Source: a virus. Taken from it: 38,009 bases of DNA. A program made the position numbers and the translations under genes. The DNA lies in the IMG/VR virus record IMGVR_UViG_3300042397_000172, positions 1 to 38,009 of that record; one strand, given 5' to 3'. Under the pieces are notes generated by a model that was given only the letters and a program-made list of their open reading frames with translations, was not told where the DNA came from and did not search any database. Numbering within the stretch: the stretch's first letter is position 1; each line of letters begins with the position of its first letter. Positions 1 to 7,774 of this stretch are shown here, in pieces.

Positions 1-220
1 AGCCAACCAATGTGACATTGGTTTTTCCAGCAAACGTGATCGGCGCTGTGATGACATACGTACCAGCAGGGAACTCAAGAGTTCCTCCCGATGTAAGGGC
101 TGTTGCTGCGTTTTGAATTGCAGTTGTCGAATCTGCAACTCCTGAAGGGTCAGCACCATGATCAAGCACGTTGATCGGCGCACCTTGAATCATTGAATAG
201 GATACTTTTGTGAGAGACAT
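1..220 (-). CDS. Tailspike, N-terminal part (continues at 38009)
   Basis: This is the 5' part of a receptor-binding tailspike. The ATG at 220 follows an AAGGA ribosome site and the frame stays open to base 1, giving 73 codons. Residues 13-70 carry the Pectate_lyase_3 signature: NVLDHGADPSGVADSTTAIQ, then GGTLEFPAGTYVI. This marks the first turns of a right-handed beta-helix, as in phage depolymerases. Joining base 1 to base 38009 adds a Phe codon and runs in frame into the open frame that ends at 36508, about 573 residues in all. The gene follows two tail-fibre-like genes in the late block. The substrate is unknown; host surface polysaccharide is the usual target of this fold. Confidence 0.9.
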   Translation of the reverse strand, partial: MSLTKVSYSMIQGAPINVLDHGADPSGVADSTTAIQNAATALTSGGTLEFPAGTYVITAPITFAGKTNVTLVG

Positions 221-231
221 TTCAATGATCC

Positions 232-831
232 TTAAACATCGTACACAATGGACAAGCAGCAATAATCTTGGGCAATTTGGTAACCAGATGTTAAAAATTG
301 AATGGTAGTTCCAGAAACAAAACTTCCATATGTGCCCTGCACTGATATGAGAAACGCAAGTCCAAAAGTTGGACCATTTTGACAATTTCCATTTGCTGAA
401 TAAGGTAGCCCAGTGATAATTGGATAGCCTGTACCAGCGGATGCCATAGCGACGCGTATGTTGATTGTCGCAAATACGCGATTACCAATTTTTGTGTAAA
501 AGCCCTGTTGAGTTAAGTATGAGGTTATGGTTGGTGGTGTGCCGCTGCTGGACAAAACTGGCGTGAACGTACCTTCCTCATAGTCGTCCAACAACTCGCT
601 GGTCATGCCAGCGGCATGAGGATCGGCAGAAAAGTCGATGCCTTTACCTGCGGTGCCGATGACGAGGTTGCCAGTGGATAGTGTCAGTTCAGTGGCGCTT
701 ATTGCGCGTCCAGCGGTCAGGTTTGCAACGCTGACCTGTCGGGTCACACCACCTTGAACAATCGGTAAAACCTCGGTACCCGCAAGCGGGGTGGTGGATG
801 CGGGCAGTGCGGAGATTTTGGTATCGGCCAT
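232..831 (-). CDS. Tail fibre-like protein, 199 aa
   Basis: This is a probable minor tail or fibre protein. The N-terminus (ADTKISALPAST, then TEVLPIVQGG) matches an opening often seen in phage fibre proteins. Residues 81-95 (LLDDYEEGTFTPVL) and the following GFYTKIGNRV stretch form a C-terminal beta-rich module shared by many phage receptor-binding proteins. These matches come from recall of family motifs, not a search. The ATG at 831 has an AAGGA site. It lies 11 nt upstream of the tailspike gene and just downstream of another fibre-like gene, so the three form a receptor-recognition cassette. The exact role, such as adaptor, secondary fibre or chaperone, cannot be told. Confidence 0.7.
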   Translation of the reverse strand: MADTKISALPASTTPLAGTEVLPIVQGGVTRQVSVANLTAGRAISATELTLSTGNLVIGTAGKGIDFSADPHAAGMTSELLDDYEEGTFTPVLSSSGTPPTITSYLTQQGFYTKIGNRVFATINIRVAMASAGTGYPIITGLPYSANGNCQNGPTFGLAFLISVQGTYGSFVSGTTIQFLTSGYQIAQDYCCLSIVYDV

Positions 832-840
832 GACGGTTCC

Positions 841-1344
841 TTAGAAGTACAACACTTCAATGCTGGATGTGACTGGTGGGGCTTCGGAAAACAGCAACGT
901 TGTGCCTGTTACCGAATATGTGTTTTTCTGTTGGTACACCCCGTTGATATACACCTGAGTTGTGTTCTCATTAAACGGAGCGTTCGACAACGTAAAACTG
1001 ACTTGCGCCCCAGTACCGGTAAAGTTGTTGACGTAGTTACCCGCAGCGCCGGAACTCGACACATTGTCATACGTGGCAATCGTCACATCAGTGCTGGTCT
1101 TGAGCACAAACTTGTACAGCGTTGACGCAACGAGCCAAATTTCACCGCCCGGCACACGACCAGCAGCATCCAACACAATTGGGTTAGTGTGTGCGGTAAT
1201 GCCGGTGGACGACGTGTACGTTGGTTGGTTGGTTGTTGTACCAGCCAGATATGTGAAAATCTTGCCACCAGACAACGGGTTGCCGTTGTTGTCAAAAAAT
1301 TGCCAACCAACGCCACCAAATGCTGAAAGATTTACAGCGGGCAT
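841..1344 (-). CDS. Tail fibre or fibre-adaptor protein, 167 aa
   Basis: The N-terminal half has the pattern WQFFDNNGNPLSGGKIFTYLAGTTTNQPTYTSS with NPIVLDAAGR following. This is the common phage module that attaches fibres or spikes to the tail, related in style to the P22 tailspike head-binding domain (family-level recall). The C-terminal half (NFTGTGAQVSFTLS to QVYINGVYQQ) looks like a second beta-sandwich domain. It may anchor the tailspike or fibre to the short tail. The ATG at 1344 is preceded by GGAG. It lies 9 nt from the next fibre gene, in the same late transcript. Confidence 0.72.
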   Translation of the reverse strand: MPAVNLSAFGGVGWQFFDNNGNPLSGGKIFTYLAGTTTNQPTYTSSTGITAHTNPIVLDAAGRVPGGEIWLVASTLYKFVLKTSTDVTIATYDNVSSSGAAGNYVNNFTGTGAQVSFTLSNAPFNENTTQVYINGVYQQKNTYSVTGTTLLFSEAPPVTSSIEVLYF

Positions 1345-1347
1345 GTG

Positions 1348-1506
1348 TTACTCCAAGAGAATCAAGCCACCGTCCTCTTGCACGAGGTTGTTGCCTGATT
1401 CGGTGAGAAGGTTACTTTGTGCCTGTTCGCTGCCGCGACCGCCGAACAGCGAAATAATGCCACCCAGCCCAATGCCAACAGCGTTGCGAACAGCAAGAAA
1501 GCTCAT
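1348..1506 (-). CDS. Small hydrophobic protein, 52 aa
   Basis: The frame can be extended to 1572, but the ATG at 1506 is preferred because it overlaps the stop of the upstream gene in an ATGA junction typical of this operon. Residues 3-21 form one hydrophobic, glycine-rich stretch (FLAVRNAVGIGLGGIISLFGG), a possible membrane segment or amphipathic helix. The tail (NLLTESGNNLVQEDGG) resembles short repeats seen at the ends of phage virion proteins. The function is unknown; its place among portal and fibre genes suggests a minor virion or infection-stage membrane protein. Confidence 0.6.
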   Translation of the reverse strand: MSFLAVRNAVGIGLGGIISLFGGRGSEQAQSNLLTESGNNLVQEDGGLILLE

Positions 1507-1805
1507 TTTGTGTTCATCGGTTTGCAGTACACCGTGCCACCAGAAGAAATCTGGATGGCGCTCACTCGCCACAGACCGGATGTGCCGGTGGGGACTTTGA
1601 ATGGGATGGGTGTAAATGCGGGGATCGGGGTGCTTGCGGTTGTTGCCACAGCGCCTTCACCCACTTCAACATAGCAGGGTTCTGTGGACCAAACCACAAC
1701 ACCTTCAGGACCAGCGGGCCAGCCAGATGTGTTGGCCGCTGTGCCCGTGAAGGTAGCAGTTTGAGCCGGGAAATTGGCTTTGGCGAGGGGGTTGAGAAGT
1801 TCCAT
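1503..1805 (-). CDS. Conserved small virion-region protein, 100 aa
   Basis: No function is recognised. The protein is rich in Thr, Ala, Gly and Pro with little charge, as in beta-structured virion proteins. It ends with a segment (GLWRVSAIQISSGGTVYCKP) of a kind seen in small phage structural proteins. The ATG at 1805 has a clear AAGGAG site. It lies between the DUF5856 gene and the small hydrophobic gene, and its TGA stop overlaps the next ATG. It may be a decoration or tail-associated protein; this is inferred from context only. Confidence 0.6.
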   Translation of the reverse strand: MELLNPLAKANFPAQTATFTGTAANTSGWPAGPEGVVVWSTEPCYVEVGEGAVATTASTPIPAFTPIPFKVPTGTSGLWRVSAIQISSGGTVYCKPMNTK

Positions 1806-1814
1806 GATGGCTCC

Positions 1815-2177
1815 TTATGCCAGAAATTTTAACTTGTAAATGGCCGACAGGTAAACAGCAATGATTTCGTCAATGATGTTCTGCAATGTCGTGTCGGTCT
1901 TGCCGCAAACCTTGTACCGGTTTTCCTCGATGTACGCCAGCGAGTCCTCCAAGAAAGGCAAGATTGCACCGTCCTTGCGGGCTGACTTGAGCGAGATGGG
2001 GCCAATTAGACCATGACGGCCTTGGTACGCCTCGGCAAACTTGTCGGCAGCGTCCAGCACATCCTCGTAGAAGTGCCCAAGCGCCTTGTGTTTTGAGTAT
2101 GAACGGGTGTTGAGGTGGACGGAATGGGCCACATCCCGCGCCAAAAACAACTCACCCATGAAATCAGCGCAACTCAT
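1815..2177 (-). CDS. DUF5856 family protein, 120 aa
   Basis: This is an all-helical protein resembling the phage DUF5856 family. The diagnostic stretch is the N-terminal HSVHLNTRSYSKHKALGHFYEDVLDAADKFAEAYQGRHG (residues 18-56), with His and acidic residues spaced along helices in a ferritin-like manner. A metal-binding or ferritin-like fold is therefore possible but unproven. Family members occur in many tailed phages without an assigned role. The start shares one base with the portal stop (TAATG), so translation is probably coupled to portal. Confidence 0.75.
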   Translation of the reverse strand: MSCADFMGELFLARDVAHSVHLNTRSYSKHKALGHFYEDVLDAADKFAEAYQGRHGLIGPISLKSARKDGAILPFLEDSLAYIEENRYKVCGKTDTTLQNIIDEIIAVYLSAIYKLKFLA

Positions 2178-4369
2178 TACATCATCCCTTCAGGTGGCAT
2201 TTGACCCTGTTCGGGGGCCATTTGGGGCTGCTGCATCGGCATCTCAGGCATCTGCGGGGCACCACCGATCAAATCACCAGTGTCCATCGCTGCGGCGATT
2301 GTGCCCATCACAATGTCCTGAATCTGTTCGGGCGACATGCCAGCCTGCACAGCGGAAATGCGCTGTGTTTCGGCAGAGTATGCCTTGATGTCAGCTTCAA
2401 ACTGCTTGATCTGCATCTCGCGGGCTTCCATGCTCTGATTGACGTTTTGCAACATCTGGAACATGTTCTCCATCTCAGCGGCCATCGCCTCCATCTGCTG
2501 GTTGGCAGCGGCCAAGGCTGGATCGTCTTCGTCGGCCAGCACTTTGGGGTCGATGGTCTTTTTGAACCGCTTGGCGAGGTCTTGAGCACCGGGCCAGTCC
2601 ATGTTCTTGACAAACAGGTCGCCAGCAACTTGCCACAACTGTGGGTTGCCTTGCAGCAACTGGGCCATGCTTTCCAGAGCCTCTTGACGCTTGGTAGCGT
2701 AGCCGGGGCCGGTGATCACGCGCACATCGTACTTGCCGACAGCAGGGTTGTAGATTTTCTCGATCAACACACCCTCTTGGTCCACGATCCGCTTGACAGG
2801 TTCTTCCTGCATCGGGTTCATCTTGACGGTTGATGGCTCACCATCTTCACCAATGATGCGGGCGATGCGCTCGGTGTCGTAAATTTTGGGGATCAAATCC
2901 ACGAGTTGACGACCAATGTGACGGATCGCACGGGCCAAGTTGTCAACGTAATGGTAGGTGCCAATGTCGCCTTCACGCTGGCGGGCCAAGATGGCTTTGC
3001 CGGAACGCTCGTTGCTGGTCATGCCCAGCGATGCGTTGTACTGGCCGGTGGCCGACTTGATGTCTTCAGCAGCACCCGCCTTGGCTTGCAACAGACCGCT
3101 GGAGGCCATTGGAGGCTGTGCCCGCTGGGGTAGTGGCAACACAGCGCCTTGGCCGTCTGTAACGTCTGGGTTGACTTCCAGATAGGGCCAGTTGTTCGTG
3201 TTGGCAGTCTTCCACTGCTGCTCGTAACCCTCAAACTGACCACCGTACCCGATGAACGGGGCTTTGGGGGCCAGTGCCAGCATCTCAGCTTCCTGCGACA
3301 CCCAGTAGTTGTACATGCGCTGGGCATCCTTGGCGTTGCGCACCAAGCCCGACACGTACATCTGGCCGTCCACCTCAAACTCGTTGCCGACCACGCGCAC
3401 CACGGGGATGTAGGCACCGGCCCACTCGCGTTCTTCAAGGATGTCGTAGCCGTTGATCTTGCACCACTTGACCTTTTTGCGGTCAGCTTCGCGGGTGCGA
3501 ATCGGCTTGCCGAACATCATGCGCAGTGTCTTGTCCTCGGGCGTACCGCTGAACGCAGTCTGGTTGCCGGGGTACAAGTTGAGCGTTTGTTTCTCGTACT
3601 CAATGTAGAAGTACTCGGCGATGCGAACAGTGTTTTCACCGATCCACTGGGCGATGGACTGATCGCCCACGCCAAGGCTCATGAGGGTGCTGATGGGCGC
3701 TGCATCGGGGTACAGACGCTCATATTCAGCTTTGGTCAAGTCTTCCGTGACAAAGCACCAGCGGGCATCTGCGCCCGTGGGGTCTTGAATCATGGGGTCC
3801 ATGTAGACGCTGAAGCTGTTGCGGATGCGCCCGATCTTGATGTCCTGATCGAATGTCTTCTCGTCGCAGTACTCGGTCAGCAGACGGATGTAGCCTTCGC
3901 CGTAAGACACTTGGTTTTCGCAAGCGGTGTCGTAGGCCACGTCAGCATCGGAGATGTACTCGATGTGGCGAATCACGCCGTTGAACACGTCTGCCACGTC
4001 AACATCGGCCTTGTCGTCAGCCGGGATCACTTTGATGCCGGGACGGTTCATGCGCTGCTCGTTCGTCACTTGATGAACGTGCTGCGGCAGCTTGTTGATG
4101 GTCAGGCAGGGGCGGGCGTTGATCGTTTGACCCTGCACGGCACCACGAGTCTGGAGCACGTCAGCGGGCCATTGCCACTGATTGTCTGGAGAGCCTGCGT
4201 AGAACCGCAGGTCATCGAGTTCGTCTTCCCGAGTTTGGGAAAACGCCGCCATTGCCATTTTCATGCGTGAACGGGCAACGGTCAGAATATCCTCGGAACC
4301 GCCTTTTGACGGGTTCGGTCCGTTTTTTGCCACATTTGCTGCGGCTACGATTCCGGTGGTGTCTTTCAT
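2177..4369 (-). CDS. Portal protein, P22-like, 730 aa
   Basis: This is the dodecameric portal ring at one capsid vertex, the channel for DNA packaging and ejection. The length (730) is close to P22 gp1 (725). Family-typical parts are FYAGSPDNQWQWP near residue 53, the PCLTINKLPQHVHQVTNEQR segment near residue 83, and the SYGEGYIRL and FSVYMDPMIQDPTGADARW blocks around 150-205. The C-terminus is a long helical region with Met/Gln-rich repeats (MPEMPMQQPQMAPEQGQMPP), like the P22 barrel end but low in complexity. Its ATG overlaps the stop of the GroES-like gene (ATGA). TerL lies upstream in the same operon and is its motor partner. Confidence 0.95.
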   Translation of the reverse strand: MKDTTGIVAAANVAKNGPNPSKGGSEDILTVARSRMKMAMAAFSQTREDELDDLRFYAGSPDNQWQWPADVLQTRGAVQGQTINARPCLTINKLPQHVHQVTNEQRMNRPGIKVIPADDKADVDVADVFNGVIRHIEYISDADVAYDTACENQVSYGEGYIRLLTEYCDEKTFDQDIKIGRIRNSFSVYMDPMIQDPTGADARWCFVTEDLTKAEYERLYPDAAPISTLMSLGVGDQSIAQWIGENTVRIAEYFYIEYEKQTLNLYPGNQTAFSGTPEDKTLRMMFGKPIRTREADRKKVKWCKINGYDILEEREWAGAYIPVVRVVGNEFEVDGQMYVSGLVRNAKDAQRMYNYWVSQEAEMLALAPKAPFIGYGGQFEGYEQQWKTANTNNWPYLEVNPDVTDGQGAVLPLPQRAQPPMASSGLLQAKAGAAEDIKSATGQYNASLGMTSNERSGKAILARQREGDIGTYHYVDNLARAIRHIGRQLVDLIPKIYDTERIARIIGEDGEPSTVKMNPMQEEPVKRIVDQEGVLIEKIYNPAVGKYDVRVITGPGYATKRQEALESMAQLLQGNPQLWQVAGDLFVKNMDWPGAQDLAKRFKKTIDPKVLADEDDPALAAANQQMEAMAAEMENMFQMLQNVNQSMEAREMQIKQFEADIKAYSAETQRISAVQAGMSPEQIQDIVMGTIAAAMDTGDLIGGAPQMPEMPMQQPQMAPEQGQMPPEGMM

Positions 4370-4614
4370 GCGTCAAATACTCCGAGGGTGTGTGATTCCC
4401 TCATGACCAGAAGGTTGTCACCTTCCCATTTTAAGTCCTGACCGATGGAATCACCAAATAGCACCTTGTCGCCGACTCTCACGTCTTTGGCGTTTGGGCC
4501 AACGGAGATTACCACACCTGTGCCTGTTTGTTTCTGCTTCAGGAGGATGAAAAGCTCGTGTTTTTCCATGTCTGGGCGCACGATCAGGCAGTCTTGCAGG
4601 GCTTGAATGGTCAT
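4366..4614 (-). CDS. GroES-like co-chaperonin, 82 aa
   Basis: The protein has the Cpn10 fold signature. An opening strand (LQDCLIVRPD) is followed by a loop, then TGTGVVISVGPNAKDVRVGDKVLFGDSIG, and it ends LLVMRESHTLGVFD. GroES proteins have the same VxVGD, LFG and VMRE(S/D)xxLGV elements. The segment EKHELFILLKQKQ sits where the GroES mobile loop holds its hydrophobic IVL triad, so FILL may dock on host GroEL. It is shorter than bacterial GroES (about 97 aa). No GroEL is encoded, so it would act with the host ring, probably to fold coat or tail proteins, as T4 gp31 does. It lies directly before portal with an ATGA overlap. Confidence 0.88.
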   Translation of the reverse strand: MTIQALQDCLIVRPDMEKHELFILLKQKQTGTGVVISVGPNAKDVRVGDKVLFGDSIGQDLKWEGDNLLVMRESHTLGVFDA

Positions 4615-4763
4615 TTTTTGGGCTTCATTGTTGGTTTTTTGGCAGCTTCACGCTTGACTGAGTAGGCAATCGCAACTGCTTGTTTTTGGGGTTTCCCGGC
4701 TGCTACTTCAGCCTTGACGTTCTTGCGAAACGCCTCTTTTGAGGGTGACTTGACGAGTGGCAT
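4611..4763 (-). CDS. Small basic protein, 50 aa
   Basis: The ORF starts MPLVKSPSKEAFRKNVKAEV and continues AAGKPQKQAVAIAYSVKREA, a lysine-rich pattern I know from many phage genomes (close to DUF6496-type proteins) with no assigned role. It ends in KKPTMKPKK. The start is fixed by a TAATG overlap with the upstream gene and the stop overlaps the GroES-like ATG (ATGA). One of three consecutive small, highly basic late proteins between terL and portal. The charge suggests nucleic-acid or virion-DNA contact, which is inference. Confidence 0.75.
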   Translation of the reverse strand: MPLVKSPSKEAFRKNVKAEVAAGKPQKQAVAIAYSVKREAAKKPTMKPKK

Positions 4764-4927
4764 TACTTGGCCTTTTTGGCAGGTTTGGCGGTCTTGGCCG
4801 ACTCTTTAAAGTCTTTGTTGGTGGGCGCACCAGCAGAGCCGGGTTTGCGCATCTTCTCGCCAGAGCCAGCCGCGATGCGGGCGCGTTTGGCGTTGATGTT
4901 TGCATAGAGTCCGGGTTTTGTAGCCAT
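4763..4927 (-). CDS. Small basic protein, 54 aa
   Basis: The protein reads MATKPGLYANINAKRARIAA, then GSGEKMRKPGSAGAPTNKDF, ending in a lysine/alanine tail. The GLYANI, KR.RI, GSGE.MRKPG and GAPT elements recur in a widespread phage small-protein family of unknown function that is usually found near terminase and portal genes. The start ATG at 4927 lies 3 nt after the stop of the DUF6321-like gene, and the stop overlaps the next ATG (TAATG). It may be a virion or packaging accessory protein; no enzyme motif is present. Confidence 0.75.
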   Translation of the reverse strand: MATKPGLYANINAKRARIAAGSGEKMRKPGSAGAPTNKDFKESAKTAKPAKKAK

Positions 4928-4929
4928 GA

Positions 4930-5193
4930 TCAGCACTTCCATCGTTTGAGTGATGCCTTGGCCCGTTCTGCTGGACCTTTGGCGTTTTTGACAACCCCTT
5001 CCATGCGGGCACAGAACGAGTCTTTGCGGCCTTGATCGGCCTTTGTCTTGGGGCTGGGCGCGGGGGCTTTGAGATTGGATCCAGTCTCGCGGTTGTACTT
5101 GGCGCGGCCCTTTTCAGTCAGGCCAGCACCCTTGGATGCGGGCAGCTTCTCGCCACGACCGACACTCAGAGACACGCTTTTCTTGGTAGCCAT
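4930..5193 (-). CDS. DUF6321-like basic protein, 87 aa
   Basis: The protein has the DUF6321 pattern: SVSLSVGRGEKLPASKGAGL, EKGRAKYNRETGSNLKAPAP and a Cys-containing end (DSFCARMEGV to LKRWKC). The frame reaches back to 5208, but the ATG at 5193 is preferred because it overlaps the terL stop (TGATG). Two cysteines, in SFCARM and at the C-terminus, are fixed in relatives I recall. The function is unknown. Its constant place next to terL and its strong positive charge suggest a DNA-contacting late protein. Confidence 0.8.
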   Translation of the reverse strand: MATKKSVSLSVGRGEKLPASKGAGLTEKGRAKYNRETGSNLKAPAPSPKTKADQGRKDSFCARMEGVVKNAKGPAERAKASLKRWKC

Positions 5194-6734
5194 CACGAAC
5201 CCATCCATGAAGTTGTGGCTGCACCGTTTTGAGCGTTGCGCCGGGTGATTGTGCGTTCATTGTACTCCCGATGTGCCACAGGGTACGCGAAGGTCACGGC
5301 GATGGCGTCAGCCGCATCGGGGGACGCTTGTCCACGGGCTTTCATTTCCTTCTTGCCTTCCAAAAAGATGGTGCCTGCCGAGTTGGGTTTCTTCATCGGG
5401 CCGACCAGATCGCTCTTGAGCAGCCTGTCCTGCGGGATGCTGGCGGTCTTGAGCCAGTCGCGCATCGCACCCCAAATCTCAGCCCGCTTATTGCCCCACA
5501 TGGTCGGGTTCTTGGCCTTCCAGCCAAAGTTGACCCCGCGCACTTTGTACTTCTGCTCGGTCAATCTGTCAAGGATGCCGTATCCAAGGCCACCCTCGTC
5601 GATCACGGTCAGTGCTGGCCGGTACTCCTCGATGGCGTCGATAACATGGCCCACAGTGGTCATGGTGTCGTCACCACGGAACCGCTTGATCGCCACGATG
5701 TCCCGCCCTTGGCGCACGGCGATCACGGTGCTGTCCATGCCGCCCCGGGCCGGGTCCACGCCCACGATGATGGGCGCGGTCATGTCCTTGTGCAGTTGCC
5801 GCTTCATGGCGTCATCGACAAGGTGTGGTGCGATGAACTGGTCTTGGCCCGACTTGGGGAAGTCACCGTAGACCTCGACCCGGGCCTCGTCCGAGTCCTC
5901 ACCGTACTCGTTGATGATCTGCTGGTAGATGGTCTTGTCGGTGCCTTCTACTGTGCGGGCGTCGATCTTCTCGCTCTCCCAGAACTCCCGCTTAACACCG
6001 TCCACGGCCTCATAGAAGTACCCGGTGTTGCGACGACCGTTGCTGAACGCGAACCAGTACCGGTCCAAGATGTTCTCGGTGAAGAAGCCCGCAGCCACGG
6101 ACCAGATGCTGTCCGGGATACCGCTGGCCTCATCGAAGATCACCATCATGCCGTCCATGTTGTGGACACCGGCGTAGGCGTCAGGGTTCTCCTCGGACCA
6201 CAGCTTCCCCTCGGCACCCCAGTACCGGGTGCCTTTGCGCAGGTCACGCTCGACCAGTTCGGTCAACCAGTTGGCCGGGTTCAGGCTCGTGGCCGTGGGT
6301 TCCCACCAGTGGGCGTTGATCGCCATCGTGACCCACTTGGTCAACTCACCCCATGTCACTTTGCGCAACTGGTTCTCGCTGTTGGCCGACACGATGACAG
6401 ACGAACCAATGCGCGTACTCAGCATCCACAGGATCAACCAGCTAACCAGTGCTGATTTGCCCACCCCCCGGCCAGAGGACACAGCCCTGCGCAACGCGTC
6501 GATCAACTGGTCGTTGGTCAGCTTGCCCCGGTTCTCCTTGATGAAGTCCCGTATCCTGCGCAGTGCTCTCCTCTGCCATGCACGAGGGGCTTTGAAGTGT
6601 TCGAGGGGTGTGTTCTTCTGCCCCCAAGGGAACACAAAGAGCACAAACGCCTCGGGGTCGTCCTTGATAGACGGACTCCAAAGCTGGGCCATGAGCGTTT
6701 GCTCATCTTCTGGGCTGTACCGGGGCTTCTGCAT
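5193..6734 (-). CDS. terL: Terminase large subunit, 513 aa
   Basis: This is the ATP-driven packaging motor and headful nuclease. The Walker A-like motif is SGRGVGKS at residues 87-94, and Walker B is MMVIFDEAS with D201/E202. The C-terminal RNase H-like nuclease shows its acidic residues in VGVDPARGG (D327), TVIDEGG (D379) and SPDAADAIA (D473/D476). The length is close to P22 gp2 (499). A GTG lies one codon upstream, but the ATG at 6734 is better spaced from GGAG and overlaps the previous stop (TGATG). It works with TerS and docks on the portal. P22-type terminases package headfuls, which would fit a circularly permuted genome. Confidence 0.96.
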   Translation of the reverse strand: MQKPRYSPEDEQTLMAQLWSPSIKDDPEAFVLFVFPWGQKNTPLEHFKAPRAWQRRALRRIRDFIKENRGKLTNDQLIDALRRAVSSGRGVGKSALVSWLILWMLSTRIGSSVIVSANSENQLRKVTWGELTKWVTMAINAHWWEPTATSLNPANWLTELVERDLRKGTRYWGAEGKLWSEENPDAYAGVHNMDGMMVIFDEASGIPDSIWSVAAGFFTENILDRYWFAFSNGRRNTGYFYEAVDGVKREFWESEKIDARTVEGTDKTIYQQIINEYGEDSDEARVEVYGDFPKSGQDQFIAPHLVDDAMKRQLHKDMTAPIIVGVDPARGGMDSTVIAVRQGRDIVAIKRFRGDDTMTTVGHVIDAIEEYRPALTVIDEGGLGYGILDRLTEQKYKVRGVNFGWKAKNPTMWGNKRAEIWGAMRDWLKTASIPQDRLLKSDLVGPMKKPNSAGTIFLEGKKEMKARGQASPDAADAIAVTFAYPVAHREYNERTITRRNAQNGAATTSWMGS

Positions 6735-7117
6735 CACTTCTCCATTCTGCGGGCAAACTCAGCCATGAGTTCTTGGGCGATTCCTTGAATGGCGTAGGCT
6801 TCTTGCTCACGCCCGGGGCGATCTTCGCCGTAGTAGGCGCACCATTCTTGCCAGATGTGAACAGCTTCGTGCACAAGCAGTCCCGCAATTTCAACGGGTT
6901 TGCGATCTCGTGTGTCGCGCAGGCAAACGATTGCCACTTGCCCGTGATTTGAATGGGCGTGATGAACTGTCGCATCTGCTTGAGGGGTTTTGATCCACGG
7001 GTCTGTCATTTCCAGACGGCAGTGTTTCATTGCGGCGCGATATTCGACCTCAGACAGACAAAGGCAGAGATACGGTCCGGGTGCACTGATTCGCCGGTCA
7101 AGCCATTTGATTTTCAT
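6734..7117 (-). CDS. Putative zincin metallopeptidase, 127 aa
   Basis: The protein has an HExxH zinc-binding motif in a hydrophobic setting: AGLLVHEAVHIWQEW, with H83, E84 and H87. About 17 residues later comes GREQEAYAIQ, where a Glu (probably E106) would be the third zinc ligand. This is the gluzincin-like arrangement. No signal peptide or membrane segment is seen, so it should be cytoplasmic or packaged. The start is set by an ATGA overlap with the 32-aa ORF and the stop overlaps the terL ATG. Its place between terS and terL suggests a job in head maturation or packaging, but a host-directed protease or a binding-only zinc protein is equally possible. Confidence 0.75.
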   Translation of the reverse strand: MKIKWLDRRISAPGPYLCLCLSEVEYRAAMKHCRLEMTDPWIKTPQADATVHHAHSNHGQVAIVCLRDTRDRKPVEIAGLLVHEAVHIWQEWCAYYGEDRPGREQEAYAIQGIAQELMAEFARRMEK

Positions 7118-7212
7118 TTGGGCTTCTTTCCAAAGATCGCGTCCCAGTTGTCGCGGAACTTCTGGGGGTCGGGGATCGGTCTAGGCGCGGAGCCTTTGCC
7201 ACCATCACTCAT
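7114..7212 (-). CDS. Mini-protein between terS and the zincin gene, 32 aa
   Basis: ATG at 7212 has GGAG 9 nt upstream. It overlaps the end of terS by 8 nt, and its TGA overlaps the next ATG (ATGA). The protein starts MSDGGKGSAPRPI and ends KFRDNWDAIFGKKPK. Small proteins with a GKGS.PRP start and a (N/D)xxD.IFG end are common beside phage terminase genes in my recall, with no known role. Good coding context on both sides makes it likely to be translated. Confidence 0.65.
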   Translation of the reverse strand: MSDGGKGSAPRPIPDPQKFRDNWDAIFGKKPK

Positions 7213-7774
7213 CACGGTTCTCCAGTCGAGGGGTTACGTCAATGACCTCACCCTCAATCACCCGGGCTTGGGCCTGCGCCAGCGCCTCGGTGATAGAGAT
7301 GGTGCCACCCAGTTCAATTTGTTTCGTCTCGCCGTAGCGTTTGCGATTGTGTGCACCCATGAGCCACTTGCGCGTGTCGATGCGCAACTTGTCGCGGTTC
7401 ACCGTGTCGTTCGAGTTGGCGTCGATGGACTCGACCCCATCGGCAATCTCCAGAATCTCACCCGCAAGAAACTCAGTGCGCATCTCCTGCGCTTCCTTGA
7501 ACCGTTCATGGCGAACGGGGTCACGCTTTACCCAGCGCAGGAAGTCCTCATACGAGATGGCCCGGTGGTCATCCTCAATCAGCGATTGCAGGGACCGGCC
7601 CCGGTAGATGTCTTCCACGACCCTCTCGAAGATTTGCTCATATTCGACATGCAGCAACGCCCTTGCAGCCTTCGAGGTTCTGAGGGGTTCTGGGTCAGGC
7701 ACGGACAGCCAGTTGGGCAGTTGATTTTCACTGGCGACAGCCGTGCCTACAAACGAGGTGTTCTCTTGTTTCAT
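7205..7774 (-). CDS. terS: Terminase small subunit, Sf6/P22-like, 189 aa
   Basis: This is the pac-site recognition subunit that loads TerL on DNA. Residues 70-160 match the Sf6 gp1 type: an HTH-like stretch (ISYEDFLRWVKRDP), then EAQEMRTEFLAGEILEIADG, and KLRIDTRKWLMGAHNRKRYG, the typical end of the oligomerisation region. The C-terminal tail ending in VIDVTPRLENRDE is probably the TerL contact. No strong Shine-Dalgarno site precedes the ATG at 7774. It is the first gene of the late block and faces the control region; P22-like phages often carry pac inside this gene. Confidence 0.9.
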   Translation of the reverse strand: MKQENTSFVGTAVASENQLPNWLSVPDPEPLRTSKAARALLHVEYEQIFERVVEDIYRGRSLQSLIEDDHRAISYEDFLRWVKRDPVRHERFKEAQEMRTEFLAGEILEIADGVESIDANSNDTVNRDKLRIDTRKWLMGAHNRKRYGETKQIELGGTISITEALAQAQARVIEGEVIDVTPRLENRDE

